NCBI GenBank assembly: GCA_001829495.1
Contig: MIBJ01000045.1
Coordinates: 109,919 to 167,958 of the forward strand
From: Spirochaetes bacterium RBG_16_49_21
Lineage (GTDB): Bacteria; Spirochaetota; UBA4802; UBA5550
Length of the DNA stretch: 58,040 nt
Direction: 5' to 3'
Part shown: positions 8,866-17,410 of the stretch, in pieces
Layout: the number at the start of each line of letters is the position of its first letter
Position numbering within the stretch: position 1 is the first letter of the stretch
Made by a program: the position numbers and the translations under genes
The notes under the pieces: generated by a model
What the model saw: only the letters and a program-made list of their open reading frames with translations
The model's database searches: none
Told to the model about the DNA's origin: nothing

Positions 8866-10494
8866 GTGGCCGGCCGTTTAAAAAAAATATTCAGATCCAT
8901 CCTTTTCGCTATCGCCGTTACGCTATTCGCCGCGGTTCAGACCGTTGATGACATCAACATATGCCTGAACCTGCCCGTGGTAAAAAACCTGCTGGTGGAA
9001 TATCTGCAAAGCGCGATTCAAGGTACCGCAACGGTTACGGAAGCCCTGATTTATACCGGTCACGGAATCGGGATCTCCTTCAACGGCGTGAACATCGCTG
9101 TGGGGGAAAAATTTCGGCTTGCGGCAGATGAGGTGGACCTGTTTTTTTCAATTCCGAACAGAATCAATTACGGATATTGGCTGAAAAGTATCCGCCTTAC
9201 CAGGCCAAGTTCGGTTTTCCGAATTGATCGCCGGGATTTTACGAAACCGGATCGGATCAGGTACGTGCCTGAGATCGTCGTCGAAGATCCGGATGTCACT
9301 CTGTACTATGGAGGGCACGCCGTCAGCCTGAAGGGGGAATTGACCGGCCATGTCGCAATAACGCCGGCCGGAGCCGGGGAAATCTTCGGAAGCGGTGGGC
9401 TGGACATCCGCAGCGCGAGCGTGCGGTTTGACAACGAGCTTGCGGCGGTGAGCGGTTCCATTCAACTGAAACGCGGGAATATCGCCATATCCGACCTGGC
9501 GATTTCTGTTGGAAAGGTCACCGTAACGGCGTCCGGCGCCGGTACCATCGGCAGCCCGGGGAAATTCTCCGGCCATGTTTTAATAAACGGATTGGCAATC
9601 GGCTCCGGCGGCGGGGGGGTAAGCCCCTTCCTTTCCGGCGTCTTGGGCTTCTTCGACGGCAATGCGAGTATTTTTTTCACCAACATGCTCCTGTTCGGAA
9701 TTCCGGTCGATACGGTCTCCGCACGCGCAGAAATGAAGGGGGGAACGATGTCTCTGAACGATATACGCGCAGCCGGCGCCTTTTTTACCGGAACGGGCAC
9801 CATGGTTGTTAATCCGGCGTCATCGACCAGGTTTGATATCGCCTTTTCCCTGCAAAATTATGCTCTTGAATCTATTTTGCGTTCCCTGTCCGCTTCAGAG
9901 CCTTGGGCCGAAGGCGCAATAAATCTCCAGGGAAAGATTTGGGGAACCAGCGGTTCGATTAATGGCGACTTGTTTTTTTCCGCATTCAACGGCCGGATTA
10001 AGAGATATGCGGCCGTATCGAAGATTTTCAGCGCCGTCAATATCTATAAGATAATCCTTAACCGGAACCCCGGAATGAAGAGCAAAGGTTTTCCGTACAA
10101 TTCAATGCTGGCTAATGTTGTCATTCACGACAGCGTCATTGTTATCAATGATCTGTATCTTGACAGCAATTCCGTGCAGATGTCAGCGCTCGGCACCTAT
10201 TCGCTCCGCAACAGATTTATTGACATGACGATCGGACTGAGGCCTATGGAATCGCTGGACCGGGTCATAACCGCTCTTCCCGTTTTCGGCTGGGTTTTCA
10301 AGGGGAAGGACCATGGCTTTTTGGTCATAGACCTGAAGGTGACCGGAAATATCGAGGATTTTCAAGTACTGCCGGTGCCGGTGCGGACGGTTTCCAGAAA
10401 AGTAAGCGATATCCTTTTAAGAACGCTCATGCTGCCGTACATTTTTTTCACAAACCCTGAAAAACTTTTACCGGGGCTGCCGGATAAAAAATAA
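8866..10494 (+). CDS. AsmA-like membrane-anchored protein
   Basis: The 542-residue protein has one N-terminal hydrophobic anchor (residues about 8-24) and then a long region of beta-rich repeats. It ends with an AsmA/YhdP-type C-terminal region (NGRIKRYAAVSKIFSAVNIY and later LRNRFIDMTIGLRPMESLDR). AsmA-like proteins are thought to bridge inner and outer membranes and move lipids. The start is GTG at 8866 with GGGGA upstream. It probably acts in envelope lipid homeostasis, alongside the MlaE permease further downstream, but no direct link is visible. Confidence 0.75.
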   Translation: MAGRLKKIFRSILFAIAVTLFAAVQTVDDINICLNLPVVKNLLVEYLQSAIQGTATVTEALIYTGHGIGISFNGVNIAVGEKFRLAADEVDLFFSIPNRINYGYWLKSIRLTRPSSVFRIDRRDFTKPDRIRYVPEIVVEDPDVTLYYGGHAVSLKGELTGHVAITPAGAGEIFGSGGLDIRSASVRFDNELAAVSGSIQLKRGNIAISDLAISVGKVTVTASGAGTIGSPGKFSGHVLINGLAIGSGGGGVSPFLSGVLGFFDGNASIFFTNMLLFGIPVDTVSARAEMKGGTMSLNDIRAAGAFFTGTGTMVVNPASSTRFDIAFSLQNYALESILRSLSASEPWAEGAINLQGKIWGTSGSINGDLFFSAFNGRIKRYAAVSKIFSAVNIYKIILNRNPGMKSKGFPYNSMLANVVIHDSVIVINDLYLDSNSVQMSALGTYSLRNRFIDMTIGLRPMESLDRVITALPVFGWVFKGKDHGFLVIDLKVTGNIEDFQVLPVPVRTVSRKVSDILLRTLMLPYIFFTNPEKLLPGLPDKK

Positions 10495-10614
10495 GAGATC
10501 AGTGAATTTTTGTTGAAAAAAAAACAGCCTCGGTGATGATTGGATCACCTTTCTGCTGCAAGCATGCGCCCCCAGCGCATCGCATTTCAGCAATTATACC
10601 AGAGGGAGGAACCG

Positions 10615-10902
10615 ATGAATACCTATGAGCTGACCATCATTTTACGGAATAAGGACGTCGAGCACCAGCTCGAGCGGGTCAAGGAGCTTCTTAAAAAGCA
10701 CGGAACAGCATTCCTGGGCGATAATTCCCTGGGCGTCAAAAGGCTTGCGTACCAGATCGACCGTGAACATGAAGGCTACTATCTTTTCATGAATGTGGAG
10801 ATGTCGCCGGATTCGGTGAAAAAGATAACAAGCGAGTTTAAATTGAACAACAACATCCTCCGATACCTGTTTGTTAAGATCAAAAAAGCGGCGACCGCTT
10901 AA
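10615..10902 (+). CDS. rpsF: 30S ribosomal protein S6
   Basis: The 95-residue S6 is standard in length and fold (NTYELTIIL start; GVKRLAYQI; EGYYLFMNVEM). It binds the central domain of 16S rRNA together with S18. I chose ATG at 10615 because AGGGAGGA lies directly upstream; the longer frame has no support. It opens the conserved rpsF-ssb-rpsR-rplI-dnaB cluster. Confidence 0.98.
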   Translation: MNTYELTIILRNKDVEHQLERVKELLKKHGTAFLGDNSLGVKRLAYQIDREHEGYYLFMNVEMSPDSVKKITSEFKLNNNILRYLFVKIKKAATA

Positions 10903-10916
10903 TAAGGAGGCGGCTT

Positions 10917-11348
10917 ATGGCAAGCGATCTGAATAAAGCGATTCTGGTGGGAAGGCTCACCAAAGACCCGGAGCTGCGCTATACCCAGTCGGGTACTGCG
11001 GTGTGCAGCTTTTCAATCGCGAACAACCGGACATACACGGCTGGAGGGGAGAAAAAAGAGCAGGTTTCGTACTTCAACTGCGTGGCCTGGGCAAAAGCGG
11101 GCGAGATTATAGCCGAGTATTGTAAAAAGGGCCAGCGTATCGGCATTGAAGGCCGGCTTCAGCAGCGCTCCTGGGACGACCAGGAAGGGAAACGACGGTA
11201 TACGGTGGAGATCGTTGTCGATAATTTTCAGTTTCTGTCCGGCCGTCAGGAAACCGTTTCCGAAGCCCCAACGGAAACCCCGGCCGGGTCCCCGGAATCG
11301 CCGCCTGATACGGGGAATCCGTTCTCCGATGAGGATGTGCCTTTTTGA
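10917..11348 (+). CDS. ssb: Single-stranded DNA-binding protein
   Basis: The 143-residue protein has an N-terminal OB fold (residues 1-110; NKAILVGRLTKDPELRYT, QVSYFNCVAWAKAGE) and a short Pro/Glu-rich linker. It ends in the acidic tip DEDVPF, which in SSB proteins recruits replication and repair partners. It sits 14 bases after rpsF with AAGGAGG as ribosome binding site. Confidence 0.98.
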   Translation: MASDLNKAILVGRLTKDPELRYTQSGTAVCSFSIANNRTYTAGGEKKEQVSYFNCVAWAKAGEIIAEYCKKGQRIGIEGRLQQRSWDDQEGKRRYTVEIVVDNFQFLSGRQETVSEAPTETPAGSPESPPDTGNPFSDEDVPF

Positions 11349-11388
11349 TCTAAGCCATCATCGAATTTAAATCCATGAGGAGTATTCT

Positions 11389-11853
11389 ATGCCAGAAGAT
11401 ACTGAAGAAATAAAAGAAGAGGCGGTTCCGCCTGAAGCGCCTGAACAAAAGCAGAACGTTTCCGCCGAACAACCTGCTCACAACGAACCGAGCGGCCCCC
11501 GTCCCGCAGGGAGGCCGGAGAGAACCGAACACCGCGACGCAGCCCGGGAGAGGCCGGAGAGAAAAGGCAGGAGGGGCGGCTTTTATGAATCCGGGGAAGG
11601 CAAGGACAAGGAGGCTTCGTCAGATCATGGACCGCGCGTTTCCCGGTTCAGGAGGAAGGTGTGCAGCTTCTGCCAGGATAAAAATTTGCCCATCGATTAC
11701 AAAAGGCCGGATATCCTGGAGCGTTTCGTAACCGACAGAGGCAAGATACTGCCCCGCAGGGTCACCGGAACCTGCTCCCGGCACCAGCGAACCATTGCAC
11801 GGGAGATCAAGCGGGCGCGGATCATCTCCCTGTTGCCGTTTGTCGAGCAGTGA
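11389..11853 (+). CDS. rpsR: 30S ribosomal protein S18 with long N-terminal extension
   Basis: The last 70 or so residues are a normal S18 ([46 protein letters not shown]). It is preceded by about 80 hydrophilic residues rich in Glu, Pro, Arg and Gly that ordinary S18 (75-90 residues) lacks. The ATG at 11389 has GAGGAG upstream, and no methionine with a better site lies near the conserved part. The CSFC pair with the later Cys and His suggests the zinc-capable form. The end overlaps the next gene by four bases (GTGA). Confidence 0.95.
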   Translation: MPEDTEEIKEEAVPPEAPEQKQNVSAEQPAHNEPSGPRPAGRPERTEHRDAARERPERKGRRGGFYESGEGKDKEASSDHGPRVSRFRRKVCSFCQDKNLPIDYKRPDILERFVTDRGKILPRRVTGTCSRHQRTIAREIKRARIISLLPFVEQ

Positions 11854-12728
11854 TACCGGGACTTGTCTTACTCGCAGCGGCTGCCGTCGGATTGATTATT
11901 GTCGCCGGGTCGGCATATCTCTACTACCGGCTGGAAGGGAAATCTCTGTTTGTATTTGCAATTCTGATATGCGCGGCGGTCATCGCCGGGGGAAGCCTCT
12001 CGTATATTCCCCTGATGAGCACGCCATTTATTCTGGGCGGCATCGGCGGTTTTACCTTCAGGAAAGGAAAGAGCCTGGAATTCTATCTTGTGGCGGCAAC
12101 CGTCATTTTGGCGGTCTTATCTGCGGGTTTTTTCTATTATTATTTGCTTTTTCTGAAAGTGGATTTCTTCGGAATGCAGAGGGAGGTAATTGCCCGGTCG
12201 TTGGACGCCGCGCGGGTCCCTGCGGACATACGGGAGGAGTGGCTGGAGGCTTTTGACCAGTCGAAATATCTGGTGCCCTTCGGGATCACGGCGAACTCGC
12301 TTGTATTATCATCGGTTTCATATATATTCATCAATAATGCTCTCACCCGGATTTTAAATGCGGGCAAGGTTGCCGGGCTTGAATATTTCCGCCTCAGCGA
12401 ATATTGCATATTTGCATTGATAGCAGGGCTGGCTGTCTTTTTACTGATTGACACAGCGGATTATCCGCTATTGCATATTACCGGATTGAACCTTATGCTC
12501 GCTGCGGCGCTGTTCTACTTCGTGCAGGGCCTGGGAGTCATAAAGTTTTTGCTCATGCGCCGGGGCGTGCCGGTGTATATCATACCGCTGACATTCGCCG
12601 GTCTTCTATTTATGGGATTTGCCGGCATATGGGCTTTGATGTTTCTGTCGGTTCTCATAGCCGGCTTGGGCGCCCTCGATATATGGGCGGATTTCAGGAA
12701 TTTGACGAAAAAAGATACAAGGAGCTGA
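11850..12728 (+). CDS. DUF2232 (YybS-like) membrane protein
   Basis: The 292-residue protein has about eight hydrophobic helices. Its place between rpsR and rplI matches the DUF2232/YybS family that occupies the same slot in many bacteria. It starts with GTG overlapping the rpsR stop, implying translational coupling. The signature region near the C-terminus ([18 protein letters not shown]) resembles the QG-x-A/V-x6-R motif of the family. The function is unknown. Confidence 0.8.
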   Translation: MIPGLVLLAAAAVGLIIVAGSAYLYYRLEGKSLFVFAILICAAVIAGGSLSYIPLMSTPFILGGIGGFTFRKGKSLEFYLVAATVILAVLSAGFFYYYLLFLKVDFFGMQREVIARSLDAARVPADIREEWLEAFDQSKYLVPFGITANSLVLSSVSYIFINNALTRILNAGKVAGLEYFRLSEYCIFALIAGLAVFLLIDTADYPLLHITGLNLMLAAALFYFVQGLGVIKFLLMRRGVPVYIIPLTFAGLLFMGFAGIWALMFLSVLIAGLGALDIWADFRNLTKKDTRS

Positions 12729-12730
12729 CG

Positions 12731-13174
12731 ATGAAAGTCATTTTGCAAAAGGACATACCGAATCTCGGCGATGCCGGGGACATCAAGGATGTCGCCCAAG
12801 GCTATGCGAGGAATTATCTTCTGCCGCGCAAGATGGTCATCCCCGCTGATGAGTCCAGCAGAAGGTCGGGCGAGCACCAGAAGAAGCTCATCAGGATAAA
12901 AAAGGAGAAGCGGAAAAAGCAGAGTGAAAAGCTCGCCGAAAGCGTAAACGGCATGGAGATCAGGATAACGGCGCAGATCGGGGAAGAGGGAAAGCTCTTC
13001 GGGTCTGTGACCGCGATGGATATCGCGAAGAAACTCGGGGAGAAGGGTTTCGAGATCGATAAGCGGAAGATAATTATCGACAGCCCCATCAAACAGGAAG
13101 GCGAATACAGCGTAAAGATCAAGCTCGATGAAGGCCAGGCCCCCACGGTTACGGTAATCGTCGCCAAGGAGTAG
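12731..13174 (+). CDS. rplI: 50S ribosomal protein L9
   Basis: The 147-residue L9 has the standard N-terminal rRNA-binding domain (MKVILQKDIPNLGDAGDIKDV, then GYARNYLLPR), the long connecting helix (basic KKEKRKKQSEKL) and the C-terminal domain (LFGSVTAMDIAKKL). The start is ATG at 12731, with AGGAG eight bases upstream and only two bases after the DUF2232 stop. The longer upstream frame is an overlap with DUF2232. Confidence 0.98.
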   Translation: MKVILQKDIPNLGDAGDIKDVAQGYARNYLLPRKMVIPADESSRRSGEHQKKLIRIKKEKRKKQSEKLAESVNGMEIRITAQIGEEGKLFGSVTAMDIAKKLGEKGFEIDKRKIIIDSPIKQEGEYSVKIKLDEGQAPTVTVIVAKE

Positions 13175-13177
13175 CGT

Positions 13178-14542
13178 ATGCTGACCGAAAAGCTCCCTCC
13201 CCAGGACGTTGAGACCGAATCAGCCTGTCTTGCCGCCGTGCTCTTGAGCAGGGAAGCCCTCTATAAGGTGACCGAAATCCTCCAGCCGGAGGATTTTTAC
13301 CTTGATAAGCACCGCGTCATCTACGGCGCCATACTGGAATTGGAAAAAAAGGACCTGCCCATAGATCTGACCACCCTGAAGCAGCGCCTGGCGGACCATG
13401 GCTCTTTTGACAAGGTCGGCGGGGATGCCGGCCTCGTTGATCTGTACCGGTCGGCATCGACCTCGGCGAACGCGGAATTTTATGCGCGAAGGGTCAAGGA
13501 GCTTTCCCTCAGGCGCCGGCTCATCGAGGTCGCCGCCGGATCGGTGGAGAAATGCTTTGACATGTCGATCGACACCGAAGAGCTTGTGGATGAGGTGGAG
13601 CGGGAGGTGTTCAACATAACGGAGGGGAGGATCTCGACGGATTTCAAGCCGCTCGACGTGGTGCTGCACGAGACCCTCGACAATATCGGAACCTGGTATG
13701 AGACGAAGCGGACCGTTACCGGCGCCGGCTCCGGATTCAAAAGGCTCGACGAGATCCTCACCGGGTTTCATAACGCCGAGTTCATCATCATCGCGGCGCG
13801 GCCCGGCATGGGAAAAACCGCGCTCGCGCTCAACATCGTCAACCACATCGCCCTCAGGGAGAAAAAGGCCGTCCTCTTCTTTTCGCTTGAGATGCCGGCC
13901 ACGCAGCTCGGCATGCGGATGCTCTGCGTCGAATCCATGATCGATTCCCAGCGGGTCCGCACCGGGCACATCAATTCCGACGAGCTCAAAGTCCTGTTCC
14001 AGAAGGCGGACCGGCTTTCCAAGGCCGCGGTGTTCATCGACGACTCGCCGTCCTCCACGGTGCTTCAGATGAGGGCCAAGGCGCGGCGCATGGCGCAGAA
14101 GAACCGGGACCTCGGCCTGATCGTCGTCGACTACCTTCAGCTCATCACCGGCACCAACCATAAGATCGACCGCCATCTGCAGATCGCGGAGATATCGCGC
14201 TTCTTAAAGCAGCTCGCGCGGGACCTGGATATTCCGGTCATCGCCATATCCCAGCTCTCGCGCGCGGTTGAGCACCGCGTCGACCAGATTCCGACGCTGG
14301 CGGACCTCCGCGAATCCGGGGCCATAGAGCAGGACGCGGACGTGGTTATGTTCATCTACCGCGAAGACAAAGTGAAGAAGGAGACCGAACGGAGAGGCAT
14401 AGCGGATATCATCATCGCCAAGCAGCGGAACGGCCCTACCGGCACCATATCCCTCAAGTTCTGGGAGAAATATACCCGGTTTGATGACCTTGAAGAGGTG
14501 CACGCCTTTGAGGAGATCCACCCTGATTATGAAGTTCAGTGA
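13178..14542 (+). CDS. dnaB: Replicative DNA helicase
   Basis: The 454-residue hexameric helicase has the N-terminal DnaB domain (PPQDVETESACLAAVLLS), a linker, and a RecA-like C-terminal domain with Walker A ARPGMGKTALALNI near residue 206. The later LGLIVVDYLQLI is the Walker B region, and ISQLSRAVEHR is the arginine-finger region. It begins three bases after rplI and its last 14 bases overlap the mlaE-type gene. No intein is present. Confidence 0.98.
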   Translation: MLTEKLPPQDVETESACLAAVLLSREALYKVTEILQPEDFYLDKHRVIYGAILELEKKDLPIDLTTLKQRLADHGSFDKVGGDAGLVDLYRSASTSANAEFYARRVKELSLRRRLIEVAAGSVEKCFDMSIDTEELVDEVEREVFNITEGRISTDFKPLDVVLHETLDNIGTWYETKRTVTGAGSGFKRLDEILTGFHNAEFIIIAARPGMGKTALALNIVNHIALREKKAVLFFSLEMPATQLGMRMLCVESMIDSQRVRTGHINSDELKVLFQKADRLSKAAVFIDDSPSSTVLQMRAKARRMAQKNRDLGLIVVDYLQLITGTNHKIDRHLQIAEISRFLKQLARDLDIPVIAISQLSRAVEHRVDQIPTLADLRESGAIEQDADVVMFIYREDKVKKETERRGIADIIIAKQRNGPTGTISLKFWEKYTRFDDLEEVHAFEEIHPDYEVQ

Positions 14543-15308
14543 CGCGAGGTACCTTTTTATTAACGCGGCCGAAGGGATCGGCAGGTACGGGATATTCTTT
14601 CGCGACACCATCGTATGGATGTTCCGGCCTCCGTTCGACGTCAAGAACATCGTCATACAGATGCTTGAGATCGGGTATAAATCGATTCCGGTGACCACCA
14701 TCACGGTTTTTTTCACCGGCATGGTCATGGCCTACCAGCTCGGCAGGGTCACGGACACAATCATGTCCGGATCGTCGGTATTCATCGGGAGCGGCGTGGC
14801 CATCGCCATGTTCAGGGAGCTCTGCCCGGTGCTTACCGCGCTCCTTTTGGCCGGCAGGGTCGGGTCCTCAATCGCCGCTGAGATCGGAACTATGAAGGTC
14901 ACCGAGCAGATCGACGCCCTGCGCACCCTCCTGGCGGAGCCGGTCCAGTACCTGGCTGTTCCGCGGTTCATCGGCTGCCTGGTCATGACGCCGATTCTCA
15001 CCATAATAACCGATATCGTCGGAGTTTTGGGAGGCGCGTTCATAGCGTTTTTTTCCCTGGGAATCACCACGGACAAGTACGTCGATAATATTTTACAGTA
15101 CACGACCTTGAGCGACTTTACCACCGGGCTGGTCAAATCGGTCTTTTTCGGCATGGAGATCGCCATCATATCGTGCTACCAGGGATTCAACACGGCCGGA
15201 GGCGCAGAGGGAGTGGGCAGGGCGACCATCCAGGCGGTGGTGAAGTCCTCGATGATGATACTCATATCAGACTACTTCCTCACCTACCTGATCAGATTCT
15301 TCGAATAA
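14529..15308 (+). CDS. mlaE: MlaE-family ABC transporter permease
   Basis: The 259-residue permease belongs to the MlaE/YrbE family, which with an ATPase and an MCE protein moves phospholipids between membranes. Visible signatures are MAYQLGRV, the conserved FRELCPVLTALLLAGRVGSS and EIGTMKVTEQIDAL loop, and about five membrane helices. The ATG at 14529 overlaps dnaB by 14 bases. The MlaF ATPase and MlaD/MCE partner are not in this window, so they must be elsewhere. Confidence 0.92.
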   Translation: MKFSDARYLFINAAEGIGRYGIFFRDTIVWMFRPPFDVKNIVIQMLEIGYKSIPVTTITVFFTGMVMAYQLGRVTDTIMSGSSVFIGSGVAIAMFRELCPVLTALLLAGRVGSSIAAEIGTMKVTEQIDALRTLLAEPVQYLAVPRFIGCLVMTPILTIITDIVGVLGGAFIAFFSLGITTDKYVDNILQYTTLSDFTTGLVKSVFFGMEIAIISCYQGFNTAGGAEGVGRATIQAVVKSSMMILISDYFLTYLIRFFE

Positions 15309-15328
15309 GAGGAAAACGGTGCCTTCCT

Positions 15329-16081
15329 ATGAACAAGGAAAAGAATAAGTATTTTAAGCTGTTGAGCGCCGCCGGGATAAGCAGGGCGACCCTGGATGCG
15401 GTCAAAGCCGTGGACCGGGATAAATTTTTCGATCCGATTTTTTCAGACCAGGTCTATTCCATGGAGGAGATCCCGATCGGAGCAGGGCAGAAGAGCGAGC
15501 ATCCGATGGTGCTGGCGCGGATGATCGACCTGCTCGCGGTGAAAAAAGAATGGAGGGTGCTTGAGGTGGGAACCGGATCAGGGTATTCAACCGCCGTCCT
15601 TGCGCAGCTCGCCGGGGAAGTGGTCACGGTTGAGTATTATGAGAGCCTGGCGATGAAGGCAAAGGAGCGGATGATCGGCGGGGGATGCGCTCCGGTGAGG
15701 CTTTACCGCGGCGACGCCACTGATTTTGACGGCGATCTGGGCGAGTTCGACGCTGCGGTGATTTTCGCTGCCTGCGTCCGCACCCCCTATGCGATCGTCA
15801 CCATGCTCAGGCCGGGCGGGACTGCGGTCTTTCCCATGGGCCCTGCCCTTCAGCAGCAGATCACGCACTTTGTCAATATAACCGATGAGCCCGGTTTGAG
15901 TAAAAACTTCCGGTTTTATGATCTCTGCTCTTTTGATTCGATCCGCGGCCCGTACGGGTGGGTTGATGCGCCCGAGGCCCCGCCGGAAGGCGGGCCGGAG
16001 GAGAAGCCGGCGAATGAAGACCCCCTAAATCCCACTTCGACAGGCTCAGTGCGGCGCCCGGAGGGGGACTTGAAAGACTAA
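15329..16081 (+). CDS. pcm: Protein-L-isoaspartate O-methyltransferase-like protein
   Basis: The 250-residue class I methyltransferase matches PIMT: a PxF-type N-terminal segment (FFDPIFSDQVYSMEEIPIGAGQ), then motif I VLEVGTGSGYSTAVLA near residue 76. PIMT methylates damaged isoaspartyl residues to start their repair. The C-terminal 40 residues are Pro/Glu-rich and low in complexity, and they include STGS encoded by a dispersed repeat (16031-16052) shared with the mod gene, so this tail may be a repeat-derived add-on. The ATG at 15329 has AGAGGA upstream. Confidence 0.8.
   Translation: MNKEKNKYFKLLSAAGISRATLDAVKAVDRDKFFDPIFSDQVYSMEEIPIGAGQKSEHPMVLARMIDLLAVKKEWRVLEVGTGSGYSTAVLAQLAGEVVTVEYYESLAMKAKERMIGGGCAPVRLYRGDATDFDGDLGEFDAAVIFAACVRTPYAIVTMLRPGGTAVFPMGPALQQQITHFVNITDEPGLSKNFRFYDLCSFDSIRGPYGWVDAPEAPPEGGPEEKPANEDPLNPTSTGSVRRPEGDLKD
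16031..16052 (+). repeat. Dispersed repeat with TTCGACAGGCTCAG core, inside pcm
   Basis: The core TTCGACAGGCTCAG recurs in inverted orientation inside mod (56276-56293). In both genes it is read in the frame that gives STGS. Confidence 0.7.
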
Positions 16082-16100
16082 TTTACGTACGTATAATCAC

Positions 16101-16137
16101 TTGACATACGTACATATCAGTATTATTCTAATACTGA
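16101..16137 (+). promoter_or_regulatory. Sigma-70-type promoter with operator for the radical SAM gene
   Basis: TTGACA (16101-16106), a 17-base spacer and TATTCT (16124-16129) form a good promoter about 150 bases before the radical SAM start. A perfect inverted repeat TCAGTATTA-TTC-TAATACTGA (16117-16137) covers the -10 box, where a repressor could block RNA polymerase. ATACGTA-type half sites also flank the -35 box. Confidence 0.6.
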
Positions 16138-16276
16138 AATTAAATGGAGTGGATCGAATAATAGTTTCGCATGCCCGATACAGAGACGCCCGCCTATCGA
16201 CCAAAGATGAGAAAATAAAAAGTAATTATTCCAAAGCGATTGTTTGATTGGCAGTACGATCGGGGAGATCATTATA

Positions 16277-17377
16277 ATGGAACAATCCGGCATGATAACA
16301 AATAACAAGGTTTTACCGATTGCCGGCATCGGAACCGAAAACCTGAGCATCGAGCTTACCACCCGGTGTACGAACGAGTGCAGCCACTGTTTCGCCCGGG
16401 CCGGCAGAATTGACTCGCCTGAGCTTTCGTTTGACACGGCGCAGGGCATTATCGCGGAGGGTTTCCGGATCGGATACCGCCACCTGCACCTGACCGGCGG
16501 CGAGCCGCTCCTGTGGCCGCACCTTTTTGGTCTGCTTGACGGCGCCGCGTCATTGGGCTATGAAATGCTTTTCATCAACACCAACGGCACCCTCCTCACT
16601 CCCGACACGGCCCGGCGGCTCGCCGGATTCGGCGAGCGGCTGCACCTGTCGATCAGCCTGCAGGGGCCGGAGCAGATCCATGACCGCTTCCGCGGTCCGG
16701 GCTCGTTTCAAAAGGCGACTCAGGGAGCGCGCAACAGCCTTGATGCCGCGCTTTCGGTGTTCATTTTCGCGACTGTCGGCAAAAGCCTGGTAGCCGTCCT
16801 TCCGCGGTTCGCAGAGTACGTGTTCACCGAGCTTCCCGGTGTGAAGGGGCTGACGCTGATCCAGCTTATCAGGGTGGCGGGCCGTTCCGTTAGCGAGGGG
16901 TTTAAACCCCTCGCTAACGGAACGGATGACGCGCACGGCCTTGACCGCGAGCTACTGGCGCCCGAAGACTTTGTCGGCATGGTGCGTTCCGCCGCACTCC
17001 TCAACCTGTACGGATACCCGGTAACCGTGCTCGAAAATCCGCTCGCGACCGTGGCCGCCGATCTCATGGAAATGCCGTGGCTTCCGCCTGAGCCGATGCT
17101 GTACCGAAACGGTAAGATCGTTGTCATGGCGGACCGCTCAATCACCTTGGCGCACTCGAGCAGGGAAACATACGGCGCATACGCCCCGGGAGCGCTCTCC
17201 GCGGTTCTTATGTCAGAGGATTACGCCAGGGCGGTCTCTCCGGATACGGTAACCTGCCCGTACTGCCGGTTCCGTTCCGCGTGCGCGGAAAAGGGGATGG
17301 TGCGCCCCTCTGAATGGTTTCGCGACAGGGACGGGAGCGCGCCGTATTGCAAAAGGGTCTTACGCCTCATAGCATGA
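16277..17377 (+). CDS. Radical SAM/SPASM-like protein
   Basis: The 366-residue enzyme binds a [4Fe-4S] cluster through CTNECSHC (Cys31, Cys35, Cys38) and has the GGEPL SAM-binding motif. A C-terminal Cys pair in CPYCRFRSAC (near 326) plus a late Cys suggests a SPASM or twitch auxiliary cluster. Such proteins modify peptides or make cofactors; the target is not identifiable here. Residues about 202-217 (including SVSEGFKPLANGT) are encoded by a 44-bp perfect palindrome inserted in frame. The ATG at 16277 has GGGGAGA eight bases upstream. It is monocistronic, and no obvious precursor peptide lies directly beside it; the nearest candidate is the Nif11-like gene at 20738. Confidence 0.85.
   Translation: MEQSGMITNNKVLPIAGIGTENLSIELTTRCTNECSHCFARAGRIDSPELSFDTAQGIIAEGFRIGYRHLHLTGGEPLLWPHLFGLLDGAASLGYEMLFINTNGTLLTPDTARRLAGFGERLHLSISLQGPEQIHDRFRGPGSFQKATQGARNSLDAALSVFIFATVGKSLVAVLPRFAEYVFTELPGVKGLTLIQLIRVAGRSVSEGFKPLANGTDDAHGLDRELLAPEDFVGMVRSAALLNLYGYPVTVLENPLATVAADLMEMPWLPPEPMLYRNGKIVVMADRSITLAHSSRETYGAYAPGALSAVLMSEDYARAVSPDTVTCPYCRFRSACAEKGMVRPSEWFRDRDGSAPYCKRVLRLIA
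16882..16925. repeat. 44-bp perfect palindrome within the radical SAM gene
   Basis: The palindrome is centred on TTTAAA with arms CCGTTCCGTTAGCGAGGGG. It keeps the reading frame and adds a Ser/Gly/Lys-rich stretch. It has the look of a mobile REP-like element. Confidence 0.85.
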
Positions 17378-17387
17378 TGGGGCGGTC

Positions 17388-17410
17388 GCCGGATTACCGG
17401 CTTCTTTTTA
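17388..17410 (+). terminator. Probable terminator of the radical SAM gene
   Basis: GCCGG-ATTA-CCGGC is followed by TTCTTTTTA. It overlaps the last codons of the convergent kinase gene, so it could work on the plus strand only. Confidence 0.5.

Noticed and set aside
13220..14176. 318-codon minus-strand frame inside dnaB
   Set aside because: Composition is Arg/Gly/Asp/Val-rich in the manner of an antisense shadow, and dnaB is intact on the other strand.
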